The notes beneath the pieces are model-generated. The model worked only from the letters and a program-made list of their open reading frames with translations. It did no database searches and had not been told where the DNA came from. Made by a program: the position numbers and the translations under genes. A stretch of 17,350 nucleotides of DNA, taken from contig JAOTVO010000023.1 of the NCBI GenBank assembly GCA_029863355.1, positions 1 to 17,350 of the forward strand, written 5' to 3'. Positions 6,436-13,573 of the stretch are shown here, piece by piece; the stretch's first letter is position 1, and every line of letters starts with the position of its first letter. The stretch is from Candidatus Krumholzibacteriia bacterium (GTDB lineage Bacteria; Krumholzibacteriota; Krumholzibacteria; WVZY01; JAKEHA01).

Positions 6436-7884
6436 TCAGCGCGGCGTGGAGCCCGTCACGCGCGCCACCGCGCCGCCGACGGTCGCGTACGCTTCGAGCA
6501 GGTCGCGCTGGTCGACCGCGCGCGCGTCGCCCGCCGCCGTCACCCGTATACGTATGGGGTCGCCGTCGAGGTCGAGGGCGTCGAGCGTGCGCCAGTAGCC
6601 GTCGTAGACCTCGGTCCACATGTGTCCGACCAGACTTCCCTCCGTGTAGGCGAGCCCCACCGCGGGACGGGCCGGCAGGCCGGCCGCGCGGAGCACGGCG
6701 GTAAGCAGAACGGCGTGCTCGGTGCAGTCGCCGGAGCGCGTGCTCAGAACCTCGAGTGCGGATGCGAAGCCCTGGCCGAAGCCCTTTTCATGGATGTACC
6801 CCCCGACCCAGGCGGCGATCACGCGCCCCAGTTCCCACCCCTCCGCCCCCGTCGCCGCGCGCAGGCTGTCGGCGATCACGCGCACGCGGGGGTGGGACGA
6901 CTGGATGTAGGGGCCGGGCTCGAGATAGGCGGCCCGCTCCGCGTCGGCCAGGCGCCGGCGCAGAATCGTCTCGCGCGTGAGCATCACCTCGAACCAGTCC
7001 TCGCCGCGTCCGACGAGCTTCTGGTTGGGCCCCTCGAGGTCGCGGCCGGCGGGAAGCGGATGGGGCAGATCCAGCCGCACCGTGACCGTCTCGACGCGCC
7101 CGGGCGGGTCGGGATATCCCTCGCAGCGGATCATAGACTGGCGGATGATGTCGAAGTTCGGCTCGAGCTCGATGGCCGCCATCTCCTCCTCGCTCACGCG
7201 CTCGATCGAGATCTCCATGCCCATCTGCCGCACCACCGTGCGTTGCGGCTGCCCGTCCTGGTCGAACCACGTCGTCGACAGGGGCACGTCGCTCTTGCCC
7301 TCGTATTCGCGCACGGCGAGCAACGAGACCTCCCCGCCGTCGCCCGCTTCGGTGACGCGCTCTCCACGCACCAGGCGCATCGTCTTGAACGCCCCGTCGT
7401 CGGCGCCGAACACCTTGAACGACACCTCCGGGGCGTCCGAGGCCAGCCACGCTTCGACGACCCGCTCGCTCTGCCATTGCGTGATCGCGTCGGCTTCCCA
7501 GGGGATGCGGCGCCGCTGCGCGTGTCCTCCCGTCTCCACCTCGTAGGTGACCGAGTCGTCCTCCAGAACCCCGCGGGCGCGCATGCCGGTGACCGACGCG
7601 TTCATCTCCAGGCGCGTGCTGCGGAACCGTCCCCCGGCGTCGGTGACCTCCTCGGCCATCATGAACATCGAAAGCGGCGTGCCCATGCGCGTGAGCGAGA
7701 GGTCGGTGTGCGCGCGGTAGACGATGCGCGCCGGCTCCACCACAAACGACTCGCTGGCGAATCCCACCGGCGAGCCCGCTATGCGCACCACGAACCACGA
7801 CTCGCGCTGCGCCGCGTCGGTGGGCGCGGGCGAGGATGCGGCTCCAGCCAGCAGGAGGACGACCAGGGGTAGGGCATGAACCAC
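6436..7884 (-). CDS. Secreted transglutaminase-like (papain-fold) domain protein
   Basis: The 482-residue protein has a signal peptide (hydrophobic PLVVLLLAGAASS, cleavage near AAQ at 24-26), a large N-terminal region of mostly beta character without a fold I recognise (about 27-320), and a C-terminal transglutaminase-like core. The catalytic triad is visible: Cys387 in TRSGDCTEHAVLL, His421 in GHMWTEVY, and Asp435 in WRTLDALD. Proteins of this class are usually peptidases or amidases of the periplasm, or have lost activity; the intact triad argues for activity. The substrate is unknown. The start is GTG 7884, supported by AGAAGGGA 7-8 bases upstream and by the signal peptide. A frame staying open to 8241 passes back through hsp20 and its terminator and is rejected. 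Phosphomannomutase follows on the same strand. Confidence 0.87.
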   Translation of the reverse strand: MVHALPLVVLLLAGAASSPAPTDAAQRESWFVVRIAGSPVGFASESFVVEPARIVYRAHTDLSLTRMGTPLSMFMMAEEVTDAGGRFRSTRLEMNASVTGMRARGVLEDDSVTYEVETGGHAQRRRIPWEADAITQWQSERVVEAWLASDAPEVSFKVFGADDGAFKTMRLVRGERVTEAGDGGEVSLLAVREYEGKSDVPLSTTWFDQDGQPQRTVVRQMGMEISIERVSEEEMAAIELEPNFDIIRQSMIRCEGYPDPPGRVETVTVRLDLPHPLPAGRDLEGPNQKLVGRGEDWFEVMLTRETILRRRLADAERAAYLEPGPYIQSSHPRVRVIADSLRAATGAEGWELGRVIAAWVGGYIHEKGFGQGFASALEVLSTRSGDCTEHAVLLTAVLRAAGLPARPAVGLAYTEGSLVGHMWTEVYDGYWRTLDALDLDGDPIRIRVTAAGDARAVDQRDLLEAYATVGGAVARVTGSTPR

Positions 7885-7891
7885 GTTGCGA

Positions 7892-7900
7892 TTCCCTTCT
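7892..7900 (-). promoter_or_regulatory. Ribosome binding site that fixes the GTG start of the transglutaminase-like gene
   Basis: AGAAGGGAA on the minus strand lies 7 bases before GTG 7884. There is no ATG nearby that would give a signal peptide, so this site decides the start. Confidence 0.7.
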
Positions 7901-7941
7901 TTCCGGGACCGGCCGACAGTAACACACCGGCGCCGCCGGGC

Positions 7942-7972
7942 AAAAGAAAACGCCCGGGCCGAAGCCCGGGCG
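7942..7972 (-). terminator. Rho-independent terminator of hsp20 with UUCG loop
   Basis: Reading the minus strand, CGCCCGGGC (7972-7964) pairs with GCCCGGGCG (7959-7951) around TTCG, giving a very stable C(UUCG)G tetraloop, followed by TTTTCTTTT (7950-7942). It lies 27 bases beyond the hsp20 stop and before the transglutaminase-like gene, so hsp20 is probably monocistronic. Confidence 0.92.
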
Positions 7973-7999
7973 CTTGGCGCGGGATTGGCGCCTTGGGTT

Positions 8000-8440
8000 T
8001 TATGCGATATCGATCCTGCGACCGACCTTCTCGGCCCGCTTGGGGAGCGTGACGGTGAGGATCCCGTTCTCCATGCCGGCCTTGACCTGGTCGGGGTCGA
8101 CGTCCTTGCCGACCGTGAAGCTGCGCTCGAAGCGCGCGGAGCGGAACTCGCGACGGACGATCCCCTTCTCCTCGCTCTTCTGCTCTTGCTCGCGCCCGCC
8201 TTTGACGATGAGCACGTCGCCCTCGATGCCGACCTCGACATCCTGTTTGGACAGACCCGGCATCTCCATCGTCACGACGAAGTGGTCTTCGTGCTCGACG
8301 ATGTTGGTGCGCGGCGTCCGCGCGACCTCGCCGTCCTGCTCGCCGTTCCACAGCCGGTCCAAGCCCGGCCACAGCTCGCGGTTCATCCGGTCGAAGAACG
8401 TGTCCATCGTGTCCAGCGGTCGGTACTTGATGAGTGTCAT
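8000..8440 (-). CDS. Small heat shock protein, Hsp20/alpha-crystallin family
   Basis: The 146-residue protein is an ATP-independent holdase that binds unfolding proteins in the cytoplasm. An N-terminal arm (1-44) with the family-typical MDTFFDRMNRELWP segment leads into the alpha-crystallin domain (about 45-134), which closes with AGMENGILTVTLPK (121-134). The C-terminal I-x-I motif needed for oligomer assembly is present as Ile143-Asp-Ile145. The ATG at 8440 is strongly supported by AGGAGGA (8453-8447) 6 bases upstream, one of the best ribosome binding sites in the window. A strong terminator follows directly, so it is probably its own transcription unit. Upstream are a sigma-54-like element and an A/T-rich tract around 8573-8588; I see no CIRCE operator. 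Identification is firm. Confidence 0.96.
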   Translation of the reverse strand: MTLIKYRPLDTMDTFFDRMNRELWPGLDRLWNGEQDGEVARTPRTNIVEHEDHFVVTMEMPGLSKQDVEVGIEGDVLIVKGGREQEQKSEEKGIVRREFRSARFERSFTVGKDVDPDQVKAGMENGILTVTLPKRAEKVGRRIDIA

Positions 8441-8528
8441 AGCGCTTCCTCCTGTAACTCTGGTTTTGTTGATCGCTCTGTTTGTTCGGTTTTCCGTGCG
8501 CGCTCGTCGCGCGCTCGCCCCGGACCAT

Positions 8529-8544
8529 TGCAGCGAGCGTGCCA
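8529..8544 (-). promoter_or_regulatory. Sigma-54-like -24/-12 element upstream of hsp20
   Basis: The minus strand reads TGGCACGCTCGCTGCA (8544-8529). It matches the -24 TGGCAC exactly and the -12 TTGCA at four of five bases, with exactly 10 bases between the invariant GG and GC. Transcription would start near 8518 and give a leader of roughly 78 bases. The gap it sits in (8441-8648) is non-coding. I did not find an obvious enhancer-binding inverted repeat, so this is a candidate only. Confidence 0.38.
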
Positions 8545-8648
8545 GACCCAATGGAAGCGCCTAACCCGTTGAATCTAGTTATATTACAGGAACAGGTCGG
8601 TGGGCTCTGCAGCTCTGAGGCGGCTCGACCTGACAACGGCGCCTGTCA

Positions 8649-10016
8649 TCATGGCGCAACAACGGTCGGGCCGACATACCGCTCCGCGCGTGGCTCGGCC
8701 AGCCTGGCAGAGACGGCGATGCTGATCAGGGCGAAGAGGGCCGACGCCCCGAAGAGCACCTCGAATCCGAAGGCCTGGACGAGCAGGCCGCCGACGACGG
8801 GGCTCAGCATGAACGGAGAAGAGATCGTGTTCATGAAGCCCACGGTACGGGGGCGGTGGTCCTGGGGCACGAACTCCAGCAGGTAGGTGAGGTTGGTGAT
8901 GAAGCGGCCCGCTCGCGCGGCACCGTTGACGAGGAAGGCGGCGCAGAGTACCAAGAACGCCCCGCGGCCGTGGCCATCCGAGGCGCGGCCGAGCAGGAGC
9001 ATGGCCACGGGCGGCAGAACGGCGATCGCCGCCGTGGCCACCATCACCAGCCGGTTGCCCTTGCGGTCGAGCAGCCGGCCCCAGGCGAAGTTGGACACCA
9101 CCCCGGCGCCCACCCAGACGGAGACGAACACGCCCACGCTCGCCTCGGAGAACCCCAAGCGGACGAAGGCGTAGATGGCGTAGAACGGAAAGGCCATCGC
9201 CGTCATCTGCCAGCACACGCGCACCCAGAGGAAGAGGCGGTAGTTGGCGTGGCGCCGCAGCAGGGCGAAGCCCTCGTCGAGGTGTGCGCGCAGCGACCGA
9301 TGCGGGTGGACGGTCTGCGCGGGGATCTCCCGCACCATGGAGAACGCGGCGTAGCCGAGCGCCGCGCACACCGCCCCCAGCGCGAAGAGCACGCCGTAGT
9401 TGTCGGGAAACGCGCGCCCCTGGAGGCCGGCCGCGCGCACAGCCGCCGCCACTCGCTCGTGCGCGGCGCCCAGGGCCCCGGGAGACGCCTGGTCGGTGCC
9501 CAGGATGATGGCGACGAGCACCCCGGCGAACACGCCCAGGGCGCCGCCGAAAAAGCGGCGGGTGCCGAAGAAGGTGCCGCGCGCGTTGGCCGGGAACGCC
9601 TTCGACGTCACCTCCAGAAAGGGCACGCCGGACACCCCCGCCGCCAGCGTGTTGATGGCGAGCCCGGCGAGGATGGCCGCCAGGAGGAGGTGCGGCCGGC
9701 CCGATCCCAGCCCGAACACCGCCGCGATGACCACCGCGAAGCCCGCCAGGCGCACCAGCGACATCGCGTTGTAGATCGGCAGCACCCGCCGCCGCGTCTC
9801 CACCAGGGGGGCCACGAACGCCTGCGGAAAAAACCAGCCCGCCCCGAAGACGGCCGCGGTCAGGCCCACCAGCACGCTCGAGCCCCCGAGGCGCGTGATG
9901 AAGACGGGAATCACGGTGAACGGGTCGATGAACGCTAGCCCCAGGTTGACCAGCGCGCCGTTGAGCACGCCGAGGGTGAAGTTGCGCTTGATGTGGCGGC
10001 GCTGGTCCGTCGTCAT
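8649..10016 (-). CDS. Major facilitator superfamily transporter
   Basis: The 455-residue protein has about twelve hydrophobic segments in two halves and is an inner-membrane permease. The first half starts with NFTLGVLNGALVNLGLAF. The loop between helices 8 and 9 carries a motif A-like GRLLDRKGNR (313-322). A stretch of roughly 30 residues near 174-206 (ASPGALGAAHERVAAAV and onward) is less hydrophobic and extends the mid-protein region. A cytoplasmic segment with LRAHLDEGFALLRRH (242-256) joins the halves. The substrate cannot be inferred; the sequence is not close to any sugar or drug porter I can name. It is divergent from acpS with only 78 bases between the starts. The ATG at 10016 has no good ribosome binding site, so translation may be weak. 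It ends 208 bases before hsp20, without a clear terminator. Confidence 0.88.
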   Translation of the reverse strand: MTTDQRRHIKRNFTLGVLNGALVNLGLAFIDPFTVIPVFITRLGGSSVLVGLTAAVFGAGWFFPQAFVAPLVETRRRVLPIYNAMSLVRLAGFAVVIAAVFGLGSGRPHLLLAAILAGLAINTLAAGVSGVPFLEVTSKAFPANARGTFFGTRRFFGGALGVFAGVLVAIILGTDQASPGALGAAHERVAAAVRAAGLQGRAFPDNYGVLFALGAVCAALGYAAFSMVREIPAQTVHPHRSLRAHLDEGFALLRRHANYRLFLWVRVCWQMTAMAFPFYAIYAFVRLGFSEASVGVFVSVWVGAGVVSNFAWGRLLDRKGNRLVMVATAAIAVLPPVAMLLLGRASDGHGRGAFLVLCAAFLVNGAARAGRFITNLTYLLEFVPQDHRPRTVGFMNTISSPFMLSPVVGGLLVQAFGFEVLFGASALFALISIAVSARLAEPRAERYVGPTVVAP

Positions 10017-10044
10017 CGCCGTACGCTAACGCGTGCGGCGCCGG

Positions 10045-10073
10045 TTGGCAAGAATCGACGGCGACGGTATACT
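10045..10073 (+). promoter_or_regulatory. Sigma-70 promoter of acpS
   Basis: TTGGCA (10045-10050) and TATACT (10068-10073) each match five of six consensus bases and are separated by the ideal 17 bases. Transcription would start near 10080, giving a leader of only about 15 bases with the ribosome binding site inside it. It lies in the MFS/acpS divergent gap and is the best promoter I see in the window. Confidence 0.75.
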
Positions 10074-10084
10074 CGTGCGGCCAC

Positions 10085-10090
10085 GGAGGG
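10085..10090 (+). promoter_or_regulatory. Ribosome binding site that fixes the GTG start of acpS
   Basis: GGAGGG lies 4 bases before GTG 10095. Starts further upstream in the same frame would lie before the promoter and are excluded. Confidence 0.75.
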
Positions 10091-10094
10091 CGCC

Positions 10095-10469
10095 GTGATC
10101 AGGGGAATCGGCATCGACACCATCGAACTCGAGCGTGTAGGGCGCGTGCTGGAGCGCTACGGAGAGCGCTTCCTCGGGCGCATCCTCACCGAGGGCGAGC
10201 GCGCCTACGTGGCGCGTTGGGCCGACCCCGTGCCGCGCGTGGCGGGCCGTTTCGCGGCCAAGGAAGCGTGCATGAAGGCGTTGGGGACGGGGTGGAGCCG
10301 GGGGGTGCGCTGGCGCGACATCGAGGTGGCGCGGCACCCCAGCGGAAAGCCCGTCGTCCGCCTGCACGGAGAGGCCCGCCGCGTGCTGGCCTCGCTGGGC
10401 GCCACGGAGATCCACTGCACGATCACGCACTCCCGCGACCATGCGATGGCGGTCGTGATATTCGAATGA
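10095..10469 (+). CDS. acpS: Holo-[acyl-carrier-protein] synthase
   Basis: The 124-residue enzyme moves the 4'-phosphopantetheine arm from coenzyme A to a serine of apo-ACP, activating it for fatty acid synthesis in the cytoplasm. The family order is complete: GIGIDTIELERV (4-15) with the magnesium-binding Asp8, GRFAAKEACMKALGTG (51-66) with Glu57 and the catalytic-site Lys, and the C-terminal THSRDHAMAV (111-120). Length is normal for the bacterial AcpS group. Translation starts at GTG 10095, supported by GGAGGG just upstream. It is the only gene on the plus strand in the right-hand half; it has its own promoter and converges on the Tol-Pal/DgcA operon with only 10 bases between the stops, so antisense overlap of the two transcripts is likely. 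Identification is firm. Confidence 0.96.
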   Translation: MIRGIGIDTIELERVGRVLERYGERFLGRILTEGERAYVARWADPVPRVAGRFAAKEACMKALGTGWSRGVRWRDIEVARHPSGKPVVRLHGEARRVLASLGATEIHCTITHSRDHAMAVVIFE

Positions 10470-10479
10470 GCGCGGCGCG

Positions 10480-11505
10480 CTAGGTGCGGCGCGCGACCCC
10501 CAGGCCGGGTCCCATCGGCAGCACCAGCTTCCCCTCGACCACCCCGACGCCGGCGAAGGGATCCTCGGCGAGCAGCAGATTGCCGTCGAGGTCGGCGTAG
10601 TCGGCCAGCGGGCTCAGGTGCGCGGCGGCGGTGACGCCGAGCGACGTCTCGATCATGCACCCGAGCATGACACGCAGGCCTAGGCGGCGCGCGGTCTCGA
10701 TCATGCGCAGCGCCGGCGTGATGCCCCCGCACTTCATCAACTTGATGTTGATCCCGTGCCCCTGGTCGGCTCGCGCCGCCACGTCGTCCGGGCCCACCAC
10801 GCTCTCGTCGAGGATGATCGTCAGCGGGCTGAGGCGTTTGAGCTCGCGCAGACCCTCCTCGTCGGCGTGCGGAATCGGCTGCTCGCAGAACTCCACGCCG
10901 CGTTGGTGGAGCTCGCGGGTGCGGTCGAGCGCCATCTCCAGATCCCAGCCCTCGTTGGCATCCACGCGCACCTTCTTGCCCGAACGCGCGAGCACGCGGT
11001 CGAGGATCTCCAGGTCGCCGGGCAGTCCCACCTTCACCTTGAGGATGCGGTAGGGCCCGGCCGCGTCCACCTTGCGGTCCACGACCTCGGGACGGTCGAA
11101 GCCGATGGTGTAGGAGGTGAGCGGCGTCTGCGCCGGGTTGCCCCCGAAGAGCTCGCAGCAGGGTCGGCCCTCGCGCTTGCCGCGCATGTCCCAAAGCGCC
11201 ATGTCCAGCGCCGCGCGCACCGACGCGTGCCTCGCGAGCGCCGAGCCGAGCGGCGTGCCGGGGTCGTGCAACGCCAGGCGCAGCGCCTCCGGCTCTCCGG
11301 AGAGCAGGCGGCCGATCGCATTCACCGCCCCGCGGACCGTCATCGGATCCTCGCCGTAGTAAGCCTGGGGCGCCGCCTCCCCCCACCCCGTCACGCCCTC
11401 GTGGGTGAGCGACACGACGAAGACCTCGTAGGTCCGGCGCGTGCCGCGCGCGATCTGGAACGGATGCGCCGTCTCTATGCGAATCGGTTCGACGTCGAGC
11501 GTCAT
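10480..11505 (-). CDS. dgcA: Enolase-superfamily epimerase, probable N-acetyl-D-glutamate racemase DgcA (or L-Ala-D/L-Glu dipeptide epimerase)
   Basis: The 341-residue protein has the capping domain (about 1-120) and TIM barrel of the muconate-lactonizing/dipeptide epimerase subgroup. The K-x-K acid/base motif is Lys156-Val-Lys158. The metal ligands are Asp182 (DANEGW), Glu208 (CEQPI) and Asp233 (DES). The opposite-face lysine lies in NIKLMKCGG (253-261). GCMIETSLG (282-290) and the Asp-x-Asp of dipeptide epimerases (Asp305, Asp307 in ADLDGN) complete the site. Related enzymes epimerise L-Ala-D-Glu from peptidoglycan. Adjacency to a DUF1611 protein instead matches DgcN-DgcA, where this enzyme racemises N-acetyl-D-glutamate. 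The ATG at 11505 overlaps the DUF1611 stop by four bases and has a GAGGGGGG site 7 bases upstream. Reaction type is firm; the choice between the two substrates rests on context. Confidence 0.88.
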   Translation of the reverse strand: MTLDVEPIRIETAHPFQIARGTRRTYEVFVVSLTHEGVTGWGEAAPQAYYGEDPMTVRGAVNAIGRLLSGEPEALRLALHDPGTPLGSALARHASVRAALDMALWDMRGKREGRPCCELFGGNPAQTPLTSYTIGFDRPEVVDRKVDAAGPYRILKVKVGLPGDLEILDRVLARSGKKVRVDANEGWDLEMALDRTRELHQRGVEFCEQPIPHADEEGLRELKRLSPLTIILDESVVGPDDVAARADQGHGINIKLMKCGGITPALRMIETARRLGLRVMLGCMIETSLGVTAAAHLSPLADYADLDGNLLLAEDPFAGVGVVEGKLVLPMGPGLGVARRT

Positions 11506-12596
11506 GCCGCTTCCCCCCTCCCCAGCGGCGGCGCGCCGGCGAGCGCGCGGTCGATGGCGTCGAGGACAGCGTCGCAACCGAAGCGCACCACGTCGGTGGC
11601 CGGCAGCCCGGTCTCGCGCGTGGCCGCCTCCAGCGCGCCGCGCGCCCGGCGCTCGTCCAGGTCGCCCGTGTTGAGCGAGACCGCCACCACGCGCGAGTCG
11701 CGGTGCGGCCGCATGAGCGACTCGTGCAGAGAGACCAGCGCCGAGAGCGGCGGGACGGGCACGTCCAGACGCTTGAGGCGCTCGCGGCCGGCCCAGTGCA
11801 CGAGCACCATGCAGTCCGGCATGGCCCCGTACATGAGACCCAGGGTCACGCCGGCGTAGCCGGGGTGGGCGAGCGCGCCCTGCCCCTCGACGAAGACGAG
11901 GTCGGCGTCCCTTCCCTCTTCCTGCACGAGCGCCTCCGCTGCGCCGCCGATGAAGTCCGCGACCACCGCATCCACCGCCACCCCGCGCTCGCGCAGCATC
12001 ATGCCGGTCTGCCCGGTCGCCGCCCACGCGGCGCGCACGCCCCGCGCCACGGCGGCCTCGTAGAGCGCTACCGTGGTCGTCATCTTGCCCACGTTGCAGT
12101 CGCTGCCGACGGTCAATACAACCCTGGCCCCCGTGGTGCACCCGCGGCCCGTGGAGACGGTGCGGCCGCCGGCCGGCCGGCGCACGTCCCACACGCGCGC
12201 GCCGCCGCGCGCGGCGATCGCAGAGAGCTCCGGGTCGTCGGAGAGAAAGAAGTGCAGCCCGCCGGCCACGTCGATCCCCGCGCGCAGGCACGCGGCGACA
12301 TCGGTGCGCATCGGCTCTTCGAGCGCGCCGCCGCGCGGCGCGCTGCCGACGATGGCGACCTCGGGACCGAGCGGCAGCGCCGCCTCGACGCTCTCCACCA
12401 CGGGGACCTCTCCACCCAACCCGACCACCTCGCGCGCCACGCGACCGGTGTTCGTGGCGTCCACGACCGCGGCTACGTCGTCGCCGCGATACATGAGAAA
12501 GCACGTCGCCGTTTTGCCCTCGATCGTCGAGAAGCAACCGTTGGCGAGCAGCAGGAGCCGCCGCCCGCGGATGGGGAAGGGCGAATGGGACACCAT
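11502..12596 (-). CDS. dgcN: DUF1611 protein, probable D-glutamate N-acetyltransferase DgcN
   Basis: The 364-residue protein has a Rossmann-like N-terminal part (about 10-140) beginning LLLLANGCFSTIEGKTA and a P-loop-type C-terminal domain. The nucleotide- or CoA-binding loop is GSDCNVGKMTTT (164-175). Further conserved-looking stretches are ATGQTGMM (193-200), VEGQGALAHPGYAGVTLGL (236-254) and MPDCMVLVH (259-267). DUF1611 proteins had no function until DgcN was shown, in marine proteobacteria and haloarchaea, to acetylate D-glutamate ahead of the racemase DgcA. Here the putative DgcA gene follows directly with an ATGA overlap. The start ATG 12596 shares one base with the stop of the upstream CNNM gene (TGATG), so translation is probably coupled. 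Family assignment is firm; acetyltransferase activity in this lineage is inferred from the family and the neighbour. Confidence 0.88.
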   Translation of the reverse strand: MVSHSPFPIRGRRLLLLANGCFSTIEGKTATCFLMYRGDDVAAVVDATNTGRVAREVVGLGGEVPVVESVEAALPLGPEVAIVGSAPRGGALEEPMRTDVAACLRAGIDVAGGLHFFLSDDPELSAIAARGGARVWDVRRPAGGRTVSTGRGCTTGARVVLTVGSDCNVGKMTTTVALYEAAVARGVRAAWAATGQTGMMLRERGVAVDAVVADFIGGAAEALVQEEGRDADLVFVEGQGALAHPGYAGVTLGLMYGAMPDCMVLVHWAGRERLKRLDVPVPPLSALVSLHESLMRPHRDSRVVAVSLNTGDLDERRARGALEAATRETGLPATDVVRFGCDAVLDAIDRALAGAPPLGRGEAA

Positions 12597-13573
12597 CAGT
12601 TGAACTCGTCGACGATCGCGCCGACAAAGCGCTCGAGGATGTCCTCCAGCGTTGTCATCCCAACGATGACGCCGCGCTCGTCGCGGATCATGGCCATGTG
12701 CCTGCCGCGCGCGCTCATCTCCTGGAACACGTTCACCACGGGCTCGTCCAATGATACCAGATACGGTGGGAGCAGGCGGTCGCGTGTGTCCTCGCGGCCG
12801 CGCGCAGTGACGTAGCGGTGCGCGCTGAGCATCCCGACGACGTTCTCCCGCGCGCCTTCGTAGACGGGCAGGCGCGAGAACCCGGAGCGGGCGAACGCCT
12901 CCGCCCAGGAGGCCGCGCTGCCCGCGCGATCGAGCATCGCGACCTCGGAGAGCGGCCGCATGACGTCGCACGCGCGAAGCTCCTGCAGGGCGATGGCGCG
13001 GTCGACGAGCACCTTGGTGTCGCGCGGAATGAGCCCCGCCTCTCGGCTCTCCTCGATGTGGAAGAGCAGCTCGTCGGTGCCCATGCGCGTCCCGGCTTCG
13101 GCCCGCGCGGGCAGCAGGCGGCTGAGGGTGTCCGTAGCCACGGTGAAGAGCTTGACGATGGGGTAGAGGAGCGCGGTGAGCCCGCGCAGGATATCCACCG
13201 TCAGGACCGCCGCTCGGGTGGCGTAGAGCAGGAACAGCGCCTTGGGAATGATCTCGTTGAACACGAGGAAGAGGGGCACCAGCACGACGGTGGCAATGGT
13301 CGCCCCGGCGTCGCCGTAGTGACGCGTCGCGATCACGGTCAAGGCCGTCGTGCCACCGATCACCGCCAGGTTGGTTCCCACCAGCACCGCGCTGAGGAAG
13401 TACTCCGGGTGCGCGACCAGGGCGAGCACCCGTTCGGCGCGCCGCTCGCCCCCGGCGGCGAGGTGCCGCAGGCGGATCTGGTTGGCCGCTATCAACGCCG
13501 TCTCGCTGCCCGAGTAGAACGCGCCCAGCACGAACGCGACCACGGTGATGATCCACAGGGCGCTTTCGCTCAT
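12596..13573 (-). CDS. CNNM/CBS-domain membrane protein, short form without the CorC/HlyC C-terminal domain
   Basis: The 325-residue protein has a DUF21/CNNM membrane domain (about 1-150) with the family motifs SGSETALIAANQIRL (21-35) and FNEIIPKALFL (105-115). A linker carrying DELLFHIEESREAGLI (167-182) follows, then a CBS pair (about 204-320) that closes with GMTTLEDILERFVG (305-318). It stops right after the CBS pair, lacking the CorC_HlyC domain found in its upstream neighbour. CNNM/CorC proteins are linked to Mg2+ or Co2+ transport, with CBS domains sensing Mg-nucleotide; the substrate here is not known. It overlaps the upstream CNNM gene by four bases (ATGA) and the dgcN gene by one. 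The truncation looks natural: the stop is followed at once by a coupled start, with no remnant of the missing domain. Confidence 0.92.
   Translation of the reverse strand: MSESALWIITVVAFVLGAFYSGSETALIAANQIRLRHLAAGGERRAERVLALVAHPEYFLSAVLVGTNLAVIGGTTALTVIATRHYGDAGATIATVVLVPLFLVFNEIIPKALFLLYATRAAVLTVDILRGLTALLYPIVKLFTVATDTLSRLLPARAEAGTRMGTDELLFHIEESREAGLIPRDTKVLVDRAIALQELRACDVMRPLSEVAMLDRAGSAASWAEAFARSGFSRLPVYEGARENVVGMLSAHRYVTARGREDTRDRLLPPYLVSLDEPVVNVFQEMSARGRHMAMIRDERGVIVGMTTLEDILERFVGAIVDEFN

Noticed and set aside
7885..8241. In-frame extension of the transglutaminase-like gene upstream to 8241
   Set aside because: It would run through the hsp20 coding region and its terminator. GTG 7884 has a good ribosome binding site and starts a signal peptide.
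8441..8528. CIRCE operator or ROSE/four-U thermometer in the hsp20 leader
   Set aside because: I looked for the TTAGCACTC/GAGTGCTAA pair and for U-rich or UYGCU-type anti-ribosome-binding-site segments and found none. The leader has only a GCGCGC repeat, which can arise from local composition.
8631..8648. TGACA...TGTCA inverted repeat just after the MFS stop, as a terminator
   Set aside because: Only five-base arms and no T-run on either strand.
8856..9938. Plus-strand open frame opposite the MFS gene
   Set aside because: It is His/Glu/Arg/Gly-rich with no hydrophobic core or motif, while the minus strand gives a coherent twelve-helix permease.
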